Source of the DNA: Bacillota bacterium
Lineage (GTDB): Bacteria; Bacillota; UBA4882; UBA8346
Reading direction: 5' to 3'
Length of the DNA stretch: 64,000 nt
Assembly (NCBI GenBank): GCA_023400055.1
Contig: JAEXFN010000028.1
Span: 1-64,000, forward strand
Positions 33,970 to 42,403 of this stretch are shown one piece after another. The first letter of the stretch is position 1. Each line of letters starts with the position of its first letter. The position numbers and the translations under genes are program-made. The notes beneath the pieces were generated by a model. The model was not told where the DNA came from, did no database searches, and was given only the letters and a program-made list of their open reading frames with translations.

Positions 33970-35136
33970 GTGAATGACCAACTGAAAAAGATTATGATCA
34001 TTTACGCCGACAGCGGGGCGGGACACCGCCGGGCCGCCGAGGCGCTGTATCAGGTGGTTACCGCCTATTACCCGGCGGCGCAGGTCCGTCTGTTTGACGC
34101 ATTGCAGTATACGACCGCGGTTTTTCGCAGGAACTATCCCCGCACCTATCTCTATATGGTAAACCATTGTCCCTGGCTCTGGGGCTCTTTCTATCATATG
34201 CTGGATAACGGCCGGGTGGATCGGATCTCCCGCGCTTTCCGGCGTCAGACCAATGCCCAGCACTGCCGGAAACTGGAACGGTATCTGCTTCACGAACAGC
34301 CCGATCTGGTGCTCACGACGCATTTCTTGCCGAATGAGATCATTACTCATCTGAAACGCCGGCACGGTTTCCGGACTTTCCTGGCCACTTGCATCACGGA
34401 TTATTATCCGCATATCTTCTGGCGGGACAGCGGCGTGGATCTTTATTTCACCCCCCATGCGGAATTGACGCCGTGCCTGATTGAGATGGGAATTCCGGCC
34501 GAACGCATTCGGACGCTGGGCATCCCGATCGCGCCGATCTTCGGGCAACCGGGGGACCGGGCCGGGCTCCGGCAGAAACTGGGACTGGATGGCCGGATGA
34601 CCGTCTTGATCACCAGCGGCGGTTTCGGGGTCGGCCCCGTGCAAGACCTGGTGATGGAGCTCGACCGGGTGGCCAAACCCTTGCAGATCCTGGTGATCTG
34701 TGGCAAGAACCCCAGGCTGCAGGCGGAACTGACCGAGCGGACCGCCCGGGCGCACCAAAGTTTCAAAATTTACGGCTTTGTCGATAATATGCATGAATTG
34801 ATGGAAGCCAGCGATGTAATGATCTCCAAGTCGGGCGGTCTGACGGTCACCGAAGCGATGGCCAAGGGGCTGCCGCTATTGGTTTTGCACCCCATTCCCG
34901 GGCAGGAAGCGGGGAACTGCGCATTTTTGGTCCGCCATGGCGCCGGGATCCAGGTCAAAGATGCCGATCAGGCCCGGGAGGTACTGGAACGACTGTTGGA
35001 ACATCCCGCGGAACTGGCTTCGTTGCGCGAGAATATGCGCCAATTGGGCCGGCCGAACGCGGCCCGCGACATTCTGGCGGCGATCCAACGCGAAAAGCAA
35101 TCGTTGCACTCCGGTGGCGGCAATTATTCCAATTGA
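33970..35136 (+). CDS. Processive diacylglycerol glycosyltransferase / MGDG synthase family
   Basis: A protein of about 388 residues with an N-terminal MGDG-synthase domain (MIIYADSGAGHRRAAEAL, LTTHFLPNEI, ITDYYPHIFW) and a C-terminal GT28 domain (ITSGGFGVGP, GFVDNMHELMEASDVMISKSG with UDP-sugar ribose site near GGLTVTEAMAKGLP). It resembles UgtP/YpfP, which glucosylates diacylglycerol at the membrane for glycolipid and lipoteichoic acid anchors. The start is uncertain: I give GTG at 33970, while an ATG at 33994 begins the conserved domain and neither has a strong ribosome binding site. Confidence 0.85.
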   Translation: MNDQLKKIMIIYADSGAGHRRAAEALYQVVTAYYPAAQVRLFDALQYTTAVFRRNYPRTYLYMVNHCPWLWGSFYHMLDNGRVDRISRAFRRQTNAQHCRKLERYLLHEQPDLVLTTHFLPNEIITHLKRRHGFRTFLATCITDYYPHIFWRDSGVDLYFTPHAELTPCLIEMGIPAERIRTLGIPIAPIFGQPGDRAGLRQKLGLDGRMTVLITSGGFGVGPVQDLVMELDRVAKPLQILVICGKNPRLQAELTERTARAHQSFKIYGFVDNMHELMEASDVMISKSGGLTVTEAMAKGLPLLVLHPIPGQEAGNCAFLVRHGAGIQVKDADQAREVLERLLEHPAELASLRENMRQLGRPNAARDILAAIQREKQSLHSGGGNYSN

Positions 35137-35193
35137 CCTTGGCGCGGCTCGCGGGAGCGGCCTTCCCCACCGGATAAAAGAGGAGCAGAACCC

Positions 35194-35442
35194 ATGCAGG
35201 ATATGAAAGTTACCATCGCCCGGCTGAACGAGTTATACCATAAATCGCGGCAGCAGCCGTTGAGCCCGGCCGAACTGGCGGAGCGGGACCAGTTGCGCCG
35301 GGAATACCTGGGGATGATCCGCAATCAAGTCCAAGCGTCGCTGGACCGGATCGAAATCGTGGAACCGGAGCAAGCGCCGGAATGTGACTGTGGCGGGCAC
35401 CATTATGACGGGCAATGCAACCATCCCGGCCACCGCCATTAA
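35194..35442 (+). CDS. DUF896 protein with Cys/His-rich tail
   Basis: An 82-residue protein. Residues 6-48 are the DUF896 (YnzC-like) helical hairpin: IARLNELYHKSRQQPLSPAE and RREYLGMIRNQVQASL. Unlike typical members it ends with a tail containing three cysteines and six histidines (CDCGGHHYDGQCNHPGHRH), which looks like a metal-binding site. AGAGGAG precedes the ATG. Probably cotranscribed with the glycosyltransferase (57 bp gap). Confidence 0.8.
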   Translation: MQDMKVTIARLNELYHKSRQQPLSPAELAERDQLRREYLGMIRNQVQASLDRIEIVEPEQAPECDCGGHHYDGQCNHPGHRH

Positions 35443-35668
35443 AGGACCGTCAGGAATAGCGTAAACCGTTTTCGGATTTTGTTCATCGAAACGCCCTTTG
35501 GGTCGCTGTCCATCGAATACCAAAAGCTTAAACTGAGGCCAACCATCCTCTCCGCTCCGGGCCGGGGAAATGGTTGGCCTTCGTTAGTTCCGCGGTCATT
35601 CCTCCGGAAAACGATGTTCAAAAGCAATTTTCAGCCCGGCGCAATCCGGTCGCTCACTTATTCACAAA
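35443..35668. other. Intergenic region with hairpin before the 35.7-kb array
   Basis: AGGCCAACCAT (35536-35546) pairs with ATGGTTGGCCT (35570-35580), followed by TCGTT. It is terminator-like but with a short T-tail, probably ending the DUF896 transcript. Confidence 0.55.
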
Positions 35669-35879
35669 AGATCGATCTTTTGTGAATAAAGATCTTACTT
35701 TTGTTAATAAAGATCGATCTTTTGGGGATTAAGATCGATCTTTTGTTGATAAAGATCTGTCTGCAATGATTCCCGATCGATCTTTTGTTAATAAAGATCG
35801 ATCTTTTATGATTCCAGATCTAACTTTTGTGGATAAAGATCTTCCCGCTGTGAATAAAGATCTTCTGGCGGCCGTTGTA
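35669..35879. repeat. 21-bp phased AGATC array, 10 sites
   Basis: AGATC (once CGATC) recurs every 21 bp at 35669, 35690, 35711, 35732, 35753, 35774, 35795, 35816, 35837 and 35858. Units resemble GATCGATCTTTTGTTAATAAA and contain the palindrome AAGATCGATCTT. The connecting TTTTGTGAATAAA segment is shared with the 21.5-kb array. One frame reads as a D-R/L-S/T-F-V-N/D-K heptad, but a TAA interrupts it. Confidence 0.95.
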
Positions 35880-35913
35880 AACCTTGCCGGGAGTCGGGTT
35901 GATTATAGTTCTT

Positions 35914-36294
35914 TTAAAAGATATTGATCAGATCGACCCGTTCCCGTTGCGGCACATGCTTCAAAAAGTAGCGCAGCGATCCCAGCTCGATGGCGGCATC
36001 GTTATAGCTTTGGGTGTCCACCGCCTTTTCGCTGCGGATCAGCGATTGTTCAATGGCGTCGATCTCCTTGTGATTAAGCATCAGGGCCCACAGGAATTTG
36101 GTCCGTTCCCAATCGCTGTTCAGACGGCGCAGATTCTGCCCGGTCCGATGCCAGTCGCGGACTTCCAGCGCTGCCTCAACCCGTTTCAGTTCCTGGCTGA
36201 AATGAACGGTGCTTTGCTCCAAGTTCGACTGGACCAGCAGTCCCGCCACGATAAAGAGAACCAGCCCGGCCAGACACAGCAGCCAAATCTTCAT
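35914..36294 (-). CDS. DUF4363 membrane-anchored protein
   Basis: A 126-residue protein with one N-terminal transmembrane helix (LLCLAGLVLFIVAGLLV) and a helical extracytoplasmic domain (QSNLEQSTVHFSQELKRVEA onwards), matching DUF4363. The ATG overlaps the stop of the DUF421 gene by 4 bp, so the two are coupled. DUF421-DUF4363 pairs recur in spore-forming Firmicutes; function unknown, with an envelope or spore role only inferred. Confidence 0.8.
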   Translation of the reverse strand: MKIWLLCLAGLVLFIVAGLLVQSNLEQSTVHFSQELKRVEAALEVRDWHRTGQNLRRLNSDWERTKFLWALMLNHKEIDAIEQSLIRSEKAVDTQSYNDAAIELGSLRYFLKHVPQRERVDLINIF

Positions 36295-36983
36295 GAGGCC
36301 CGCCCCGTCTTCTCTTTGGGTTGAATATAAAGCTGACCGGTGGTGTCCAAGCTGGCCAGGAAGATCTGCTGGTAACTGCTCAAGCCGGCCTGGCGGATCT
36401 GCTGCAGCAGCCAATCTTCAGTCAGGTTGGATTGGGCGAGATGCTTCTTCTTGACGACCCCGTCCTCGATCAAAACCACCGGCAGCCCCTCATAGGGGGT
36501 GGCGACCCCGAGATCGGCCGGATTGACCGGCCGTTTTTGCGACTTGGGGATGATCGACAGCTTGCCGCTGGTTTCGAGGATGGCGTATTCGACATCGGCG
36601 ATGTTGGGGACATCCTTCAGCCGCAGTTGTTCCAGGAGATCGGTCAGGTTGTAGCGGAGCCGGGTCAGTTCCCGTTCCACGATTTTGCCGTTCTCAATGA
36701 GAATGCTCGGCCCGCCGCAGATGACCAGCCGGGCGGCGGCGCTCTTCAACGAGATAAACGACAGGGTGACCTGGATGACCAGCAGGGTCAGGATGGGGAT
36801 GATGCCATTGATCAGCGGGATATCGGTGTCTTGCATCGGGACCGCCGCCAGCTCCGAGATGAGAATGGTGATCACCAGCTCATAGGGTTGGAGTTGGCCG
36901 ATCTGGTGTTTCCCCATGATCCGGACGATCAAGACCACCAACAGATAGAGGATTGCGGCGCGGATGGGCAGAATCAGCATCAT
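36291..36983 (-). CDS. DUF421 (YetF/YkjA-like) membrane protein
   Basis: A 230-residue protein with three N-terminal transmembrane helices (residues 5-80) and a cytosolic C-terminal domain typical of DUF421. Hallmarks are VRIMGKHQIGQLQPYELVI, GGPSILIENGKIVERELTRL and PVVLIEDGVVKKKHLAQSN. The family includes YetF-type proteins implicated in spore or membrane functions in Bacillus. No ribosome binding site stronger than TGAGGTG precedes the ATG. Confidence 0.88.
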   Translation of the reverse strand: MMLILPIRAAILYLLVVLIVRIMGKHQIGQLQPYELVITILISELAAVPMQDTDIPLINGIIPILTLLVIQVTLSFISLKSAAARLVICGGPSILIENGKIVERELTRLRYNLTDLLEQLRLKDVPNIADVEYAILETSGKLSIIPKSQKRPVNPADLGVATPYEGLPVVLIEDGVVKKKHLAQSNLTEDWLLQQIRQAGLSSYQQIFLASLDTTGQLYIQPKEKTGRAS

Positions 36984-37509
36984 ATCACCTCATAGGCCGC
37001 CACACCCCCGAGCCTTTGCGAATGCCCCGGCCTTTTCGGACCGGTTTTATCACAACGCTTTGGGAAAGGCGGTCGAATATTTCAATTGTTTGCGGCGGCT
37101 CGGTACTTTATACCGGCGCGGCCATTTTCCAGGAATCGCCTGGAACTGGCGAAAGAAGCCGGACGGATCGGTCCGGCCGCGGGATTGGGTCGAAAGTGGC
37201 CACCGCCGGCAGGAGTTTTGGCAAGAAGCACGAACTTTGGGAGAAGAAGATCGGCAGCGCCGGGATGGCGCGGGCGCGTCCGGCTGAAAAATAGCGCTGG
37301 TTCCGGTCTGGAAACGATATTTTGGAAACTAAGGAAACCCGGATACGTTGGTAATAAAAAGAAACCGCGCTAGCTTCGGTTGCGAACTGGCGGAGCCGAG
37401 GCCGAGCAAGATCTTATCCAAACCAATGCTATTTTGAATATGGATGGATAAAATCCTATATTTATTCCATAAACTGTTGGGATTAGGAACATTCGAGGAG
37501 GTACTCACG
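36984..37509. other. Intergenic region between DUF421 and ylbF
   Basis: About 525 bases. Several overlapping short open frames occur in the GC-rich half, but none has domain or start support. The distal part is AT-rich and likely holds the ylbF promoter, which I cannot pinpoint. Confidence 0.3.
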
Positions 37510-37872
37510 ATGCGCGCGATAGAGTTTGCCAAGCAGTTGGGGAAAGCCCTGGCGGAGAGCGACGAATTCCATCATTATCAGCAAGCCAAACAGGCCCTGG
37601 ATGAGCACGAGGCGGCCCGGGTCATGCTGGACGATTTCCGCAAGAAGCAACTGGAGTACGAACGGAAGAAGCTGAGCGGCGAGAAGCTGCTGGAACCGCA
37701 CGAACAAGAGCTTCGCAAATTGTCGGCGATCGTCGGTCTAAACCCCTATGTCCGCGAATATTTAATGGCGGAGTTGCAATTTTCCAACCTGATGATGGAG
37801 GTCCAAAAGATCATCGGGGAGGCGGTCGGCCTGAAAATGCCGGAGCTTGAGCAAGGTCCGGCCGGCGAATAG
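37510..37872 (+). CDS. YlbF-family protein (DUF964)
   Basis: A 120-residue helical protein of the YlbF/YmcA family: AKQLGKALAESDEFHHYQQA near the start and a central FRKKQLEYERKKLSGEKL, then EYLMAELQFSNLMMEVQKII. In Bacillus, YlbF, YmcA and YaaT form the Y-complex that directs RNase Y and affects sporulation and competence. The ATG at 37510 has GAGGAGGT seven bases upstream. Confidence 0.85.
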   Translation: MRAIEFAKQLGKALAESDEFHHYQQAKQALDEHEAARVMLDDFRKKQLEYERKKLSGEKLLEPHEQELRKLSAIVGLNPYVREYLMAELQFSNLMMEVQKIIGEAVGLKMPELEQGPAGE

Positions 37873-38063
37873 GCCCGGCGGGCGCCGCTCCCTTTCGGGC
37901 GGCAGTTTTTTCCGGTCAACCGGCGACTGTTTTTCCCGCGGGGAAATCACCGTTCCGATCGGGAATACCCATATAACGCTGCAACGCTCCATGGCGTTGG
38001 CAGTCACGAATGAAGTCGCGTTTTATATCGGTTAAGGTTCCACAAAGGAGGAAAAAGCTCCTG

Positions 38064-38873
38064 ATGAAGAAGAGGTATTATTTAGCACTGGTACTGGGGG
38101 TCGGCTTGCTTTGGCTGGCTGGCGGCGCCCTGGCGGCGCCACGGTCCCAGGATGGGGTACAGCCCGGCGTTTATCCGCTGCTCGCGATCACCAATCACCT
38201 GCCATGGGCCTATAAGGATTACAAGGCTTATCAAGGATCGCTGCAAAAGGTGGATCTGGCCATCGGCGGCCAGGAGCGGTTCAAGGATCTGCCCAAGCTG
38301 GGCATGAAACAGCCCTATACCGGCACCATCACCTTGGGCGACGCCGGCCAGAAGTTCGGGGTGATCATCGACATCGTCGGCGAGGAGAAGCGGCTGTATA
38401 TCGACCGCAACGGCGACGGCAGCTTCGCCGGGGAGAGCTGGACCCCGCTTTTGAACGAATGGTACGGGCTGCAGATTTATGCGGTGAACGGCCCGGAACC
38501 GGTGCAGTTGCAAGTTACCTATCAGGACGGTAAGACCCGGCCGATCCAGATTCAAGTGGGCGGCCTGCTCAACCGACCTAGCGCCATGGTGAAGGAGAAA
38601 CCCTACCTGATGGTGCGGGTCGAAACCTGGTTTCTGGCCAAATTGAACGAGGACGGTGCGATGAAGCTGGCGGCGGTGGTGGACCGCAACCATAACGGCC
38701 GCTTCAACGATCCGGAGGACCTGCTGTTTATCGACGACAACGACGACGGCAGCTTCGATCTGAACGAAGCGTTGCCCCGCAAGCGCGGCGTCGTCCTTCC
38801 CGGCAGGCAGCGGTTGACCGCGACCTGGGCGGTCTACCCGGATGAGCTGGTGATCGGAGGGAAAACCAAATGA
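38064..38873 (+). CDS. Exported protein with EF-hand-like calcium motifs
   Basis: A 269-residue secreted protein with a signal peptide ending near GALAAP (residue 25). It contains three D-x-N/D-x-D/N-G-x-F calcium-loop motifs: DRNGDGSFAGE, DRNHNGRFNDPED and DDNDDGSFDLNE. No catalytic motif is recognised. Start at 38064, after AAAGGAGG twelve bases upstream. Its end overlaps the next gene by 4 bp, so it is translated with the M16 peptidase pair and may be a calcium-dependent partner or substrate. Confidence 0.7.
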   Translation: MKKRYYLALVLGVGLLWLAGGALAAPRSQDGVQPGVYPLLAITNHLPWAYKDYKAYQGSLQKVDLAIGGQERFKDLPKLGMKQPYTGTITLGDAGQKFGVIIDIVGEEKRLYIDRNGDGSFAGESWTPLLNEWYGLQIYAVNGPEPVQLQVTYQDGKTRPIQIQVGGLLNRPSAMVKEKPYLMVRVETWFLAKLNEDGAMKLAAVVDRNHNGRFNDPEDLLFIDDNDDGSFDLNEALPRKRGVVLPGRQRLTATWAVYPDELVIGGKTK

Positions 38874-40141
38874 TGAAACGGCGGATCCTGCTTTATCTGT
38901 TCCTGCTCGGACTGGCGCTCGGAGCGCCGCTGGCCGCCGCGGCGCCGGCCAATGACTTTCAAACCCAGAAACTGGCTAATGGTTTGACCCTGATCTACAA
39001 GGTGATGAAAGGCCAGCCGCAAGTGTCGATCAATGCCCTGGTCCGCATCGGATTTCACGAGGCCAAGTACCAAGGCTTGCCGCATCTCATGGAGCATCTG
39101 GTCTTCCGGGGCGGTTCGGGCTTTCATTACGACGACATCGTTAATGTCACCAACCGGAAGGGCGGCAACTTCAACGGGGAGACCTCCTTTTACGTCACGA
39201 CTTTCAACTATGTGACATCCAAGGAGCAGCTGGACGCGGCTTTGAAAATCTTTAACGGTTCGTTGTGGAAGACAGATCTCATCGAAACCAATGTCAATTT
39301 CGAACGGCAGATTATCCATTATGAGCTGGATATGGACTACGGGCTGCGTTATCCTTACTATGCGGTGCTGCGCTATTTCTTCCCCGAGATGCAGGCCGAG
39401 CGGCAGCGGGTGGATTTCACCCCCGACCAGGTCCGGGAGTTCTATATGACTTACTATCAGCCCGAGAACGCCACCTATGTGATTACCGGCGATTTCGACC
39501 CCAAAAAGATCATTCCGCAGCTGGAGCAGCTGAGCAACGGTTACGGCCGGCGGCCGACGCCCCAGGCGGTCATTGCCCCGTTCGATCTGCCTCAGGGCGA
39601 GCTGACGGAGAGCCGCAACATCTATCCCTATCCGTTCCAGCTGTTGATGGCCTATCAGTTCGATGGGCTGTCGGCCAAGGACCGGATGCTCCTGAACTTG
39701 CTGGCTTACGCCTACGGCTCGGATTACAAAACCGATTACCAACACAACCAGTACAAGGAATACAACGTCGTCACCCGCAGCATCGCGGGACGGGATTATT
39801 TCGGCGTCTATTACCTGGAGCGGAGCCAGCCGGCGGACGCGGCGACGGTCGAGGCCGAGAAGGCCAATCTCCGCCAGTATATCCGGCAGTTCCGCAGGAT
39901 GGATTTCAAACAGAAGCTGCAAAATTTCACCAAAGCCATCGCCATGGAGCAGACCCAGAGCCAGGAGTCGGCCGTGGACGCCGCCGAGTATGCCCTGCAG
40001 CCCTTGGCCGATCCGTCCAGCATTACCGCGGCGGACCTGCCGCTCGTCAAGAAATTGACCGCCAAAGACCTGGAACGGTTTATCGACAGCTATCTGTCCA
40101 AACCTCCCACGACCTGGGTCCTGGTCAAGACCAACCGCTAA
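38870..40141 (+). CDS. M16 zinc peptidase, catalytic subunit, exported
   Basis: A 423-residue M16 (pitrilysin/MPP-like) peptidase with a signal peptide (RRILLYLFLLGLALGAPLAAA). The inverted zinc motif HxxEH is intact in GLPHLMEHLVFRG, and the distal glutamate lies in NFERQIIHYELDMD. The C-terminal half is the second M16 domain. Directly followed, 18 bp on, by a paralogue lacking the motif, so they probably form a catalytic/non-catalytic heterodimer outside the membrane. Cotranscribed with the EF-hand-like protein. Confidence 0.9.
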   Translation: MMKRRILLYLFLLGLALGAPLAAAAPANDFQTQKLANGLTLIYKVMKGQPQVSINALVRIGFHEAKYQGLPHLMEHLVFRGGSGFHYDDIVNVTNRKGGNFNGETSFYVTTFNYVTSKEQLDAALKIFNGSLWKTDLIETNVNFERQIIHYELDMDYGLRYPYYAVLRYFFPEMQAERQRVDFTPDQVREFYMTYYQPENATYVITGDFDPKKIIPQLEQLSNGYGRRPTPQAVIAPFDLPQGELTESRNIYPYPFQLLMAYQFDGLSAKDRMLLNLLAYAYGSDYKTDYQHNQYKEYNVVTRSIAGRDYFGVYYLERSQPADAATVEAEKANLRQYIRQFRRMDFKQKLQNFTKAIAMEQTQSQESAVDAAEYALQPLADPSSITAADLPLVKKLTAKDLERFIDSYLSKPPTTWVLVKTNR

Positions 40142-40159
40142 GGGAGGGAAAGAGGAACA

Positions 40160-41452
40160 ATGCTGAGGAAAAAAGGCTTACGTTTCATCTTGCTGGTTTT
40201 GCTGATCAGTATGGCAGTCGTGCCGGCGGGGGTGCACGCCGCCGCGACTGAACCGCTCATCGAGCGGACCACCGTCAGCGGCATGACCATTCTGCTGGAG
40301 AAGACGCCCTCGGAGATGGTGGAGATCGCGCTGTTGCTGAAGTCGGGCAGCGGGCTCGATCCGGCCGGCCGCAAAGGCGCCGCCCAGATCATGAACAACC
40401 TGGTGCTGTTGCGCTTGAAATTCGGCGGGACCGAACTGGGCGATGTCGGGGTCGAAACCTACCCCGATTATACGCTGGTGCGGATCCGGACCGATGCCGC
40501 CAATGCCGGAACCGCGCTGACCGATATCAAGGAGCTGCTCACCTACCCGCTCTACAGCTACGATGTGATCGCCGACCTGAAGCAGCTCTACGGGGTCGAC
40601 ATTAAGGCCCTGCCGGCGCTGGCCCGGAGTTATTACGAGTTTAACCGCCAGTTTTACGGGGCCGATCATCCCTACAACGACGAACTGAGTTCGGAGATGA
40701 TCGCCAAGGTCACCGGCACGGATGTCTACCAATGGTACCGCCGCACCTATCAGCCGGGCAATGCCCTGCTCTCCATCTCCGGCGGCTACGGCAAGAGTCT
40801 GGCGGAGTTGGAGAAGTTCTTCGCCAACCTGCCGACCGAACCGGTGGACCACCGGTTGTTGGTCCGGCCGGTGACCATCGCCCAGGACCGCCAGTTGGAC
40901 CGGACCGATCCCAATGGCCGGATCACCTCGCTGACCATCGGCTTCCCTGGGCCCCGGCTGCAGGATCCGGAGTTTCCGGCCTTCCGGATCATCGCTTATT
41001 ATCTGGATGACTACCAGCATTATTTCGAGGAGCTCCGGGTCAAACAGGCCCTCTTCTATACCAGCCAGGTCGTGTACAATTACCTGGAGAAGCCCAAGGC
41101 GCCGAGTTTTGTCTTTGTCACCATGACCAACCAGCAGTCCTTGCCGCGGGTGGAAGCGGAGACCCTGCGGGTGGTGAAGGATCTGGCCGACCACGGCATT
41201 CCCCAGGACGAGATCGCCAAAGTGACTACGGCCATCGCCGCCGAACTGGACGCCAGGAAGCAGGACGGCAAGGGTCTGGCGCTTCGCAACCTGCTCGGTT
41301 TCTACCTGGAGAGCCAGCTGGTCGACGACGAGCAGTTGCTGCCCAGGCTGAAGCAGGTGACTACCGCCGACATCCAAAAGGCGGCCGCCAAGTATCTGCA
41401 GCATTACATCCGGGTGGCCTACATCCCGGATAAGCTGGCGGACGATTTTTAA
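40160..41452 (+). CDS. M16 peptidase-like protein, non-catalytic subunit, exported
   Basis: A 430-residue M16-family protein with a signal peptide (RFILLVLLISMAVVPAGVHA). At the position of HxxEH it reads GRKGAAQIMNNLVLLRLKF, so zinc cannot be bound. The C-terminal region keeps the family features, including RVKQALFYTSQVVYNYLE. It is the partner of the preceding active peptidase. An intrinsic terminator follows. Confidence 0.88.
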   Translation: MLRKKGLRFILLVLLISMAVVPAGVHAAATEPLIERTTVSGMTILLEKTPSEMVEIALLLKSGSGLDPAGRKGAAQIMNNLVLLRLKFGGTELGDVGVETYPDYTLVRIRTDAANAGTALTDIKELLTYPLYSYDVIADLKQLYGVDIKALPALARSYYEFNRQFYGADHPYNDELSSEMIAKVTGTDVYQWYRRTYQPGNALLSISGGYGKSLAELEKFFANLPTEPVDHRLLVRPVTIAQDRQLDRTDPNGRITSLTIGFPGPRLQDPEFPAFRIIAYYLDDYQHYFEELRVKQALFYTSQVVYNYLEKPKAPSFVFVTMTNQQSLPRVEAETLRVVKDLADHGIPQDEIAKVTTAIAAELDARKQDGKGLALRNLLGFYLESQLVDDEQLLPRLKQVTTADIQKAAAKYLQHYIRVAYIPDKLADDF

Positions 41453-41475
41453 GGTTTCAGGTTTAGTGATGAGAA

Positions 41476-41500
41476 GGACGGCCGGGTGGCCGTCTTTTCG
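41476..41500 (+). terminator. Terminator of the M16 operon
   Basis: GACGGCC, GGGT-type loop, GGCCGTC and TTTT. Confidence 0.8.
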
Positions 41501-41618
41501 TTTCTTGCTTGACACGCCTTTTTGGAACGGCGCATTTGACCGCGAGACGATGGCGGGTATCCGGACGCCCCGTCGGCGCATGAATATTCAGTAAAACAAT
41601 TAACCTTTAAGAATATTA

Positions 41619-41649
41619 TTGACAAGATAATATTAACTATGTTAATATT
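41619..41649 (+). promoter_or_regulatory. marR promoter with perfect palindromic operator
   Basis: TTGACA (41619-41624) with a -10-like TTAATA at 41642 (17-bp spacer). The palindrome AATATTAAC-TAT-GTTAATATT (41629-41649) fills the spacer and covers the -10. This is the expected position for autorepression by the MarR protein encoded 33 bp downstream. Confidence 0.8.
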
Positions 41650-41681
41650 TATTTAGGTTCCGGAATAAAGGAGTGGCTTAA

Positions 41682-42224
41682 GTGAAGAACGGTAATTTGG
41701 AGCGGATTTCCAAATTATTCTGCCAGGCGATAAGTTTCCGAGTGTTGCGCCCGTCGTTGGAGAAATTGGCCAAGGACGAGCTGACCGAGGTACAACTCTC
41801 CTGCTTGCGTTTCGCCCATCTGCATCCGGAACCTTCCGTCGGCGAGATCGCCGAGGGATTGGGCATCAGCAACGCCGCTAGCGCCAAACTCATCGATCGG
41901 CTGGTTAAGAAATCGCTGTTAACCCGCGAGGAAGATCCGGTGGACCGCCGGGTGCTCAAGATCAAGCTGACAACGGAGAGTCAACGGCTTTTGGAGGAGA
42001 TTTTCCGGATGGAGCACGAACAGTTCGCGCAGATTTTCGCGCAGATGTCCGATGCGAACCGCCAGGCGCTGGAACAAGGGTTGAACGGCTTTCTCCAGGC
42101 GGCGATTCAAGCGCCGGAACAGCTCGAAGCGATCTGCCTGCGCTGCGGCTGGAGCCACGAACTGGAATGCACCGGCAACCGGATCTTCCGGAAGTTAACC
42201 GGTCACGATAAGGATAAGGTATAA
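41682..42224 (+). CDS. MarR-family regulator with C-terminal cysteine cluster
   Basis: A 180-residue winged-helix regulator. The DNA-binding region is EIAEGLGISNAASAKLIDRL and the wing is REEDPVDRRVLKIKLT. After the dimerisation helices it has an unusual tail with three cysteines, CLRCGWSHELEC, which could bind metal or sense redox state. The start is GTG at 41682 with AAAGGAG eight bases upstream. It lies upstream of desulfoferrodoxin and ferritin, so oxidative stress or iron control is a reasonable inference. Confidence 0.88.
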   Translation: MKNGNLERISKLFCQAISFRVLRPSLEKLAKDELTEVQLSCLRFAHLHPEPSVGEIAEGLGISNAASAKLIDRLVKKSLLTREEDPVDRRVLKIKLTTESQRLLEEIFRMEHEQFAQIFAQMSDANRQALEQGLNGFLQAAIQAPEQLEAICLRCGWSHELECTGNRIFRKLTGHDKDKV

Positions 42225-42251
42225 GGTCGTCTCCGGTATTAGTCAGTATGA

Positions 42252-42281
42252 TTGAAAATTATTATGATTAACAATTTTCAA
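42252..42281. promoter_or_regulatory. Inverted repeat upstream of desulfoferrodoxin
   Basis: TTGAAAATT (42252-42260) and AATTTTCAA (42273-42281) are perfect arms around ATTATGATTAAC-like sequence. The AT-rich centre is loosely Fur/PerR-box-like, but it does not match a strict box. Confidence 0.5.
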
Positions 42282-42403
42282 ACTCGGAGACGGCGTTAGG
42301 CATGGAGGCTTGCGGCAACATATATCCTATCGGGCCTGCGTATCTTAGGGATGATCAGTTTTGGGAGATACATTCAAAAAAACACGAAAGGGGAAATTCA
42401 GAG

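Noticed and set aside
35690..35879. Small protein made of D-R/L-S/T-F-V-N/D-K heptads
   Set aside because: One frame of the 35.7-kb array reads this way, but a TAA interrupts it and there is no start with a ribosome binding site.
36953..37373. Overlapping plus-strand frames between DUF421 and ylbF
   Set aside because: Mutually overlapping in different frames, without domains or start signals; GC-driven open frames.
40178..41581. 467-codon minus-strand open frame
   Set aside because: It is antisense to the M16 gene, which has a signal peptide, family motifs and a ribosome binding site. GC-rich codon use opens the opposite frame.
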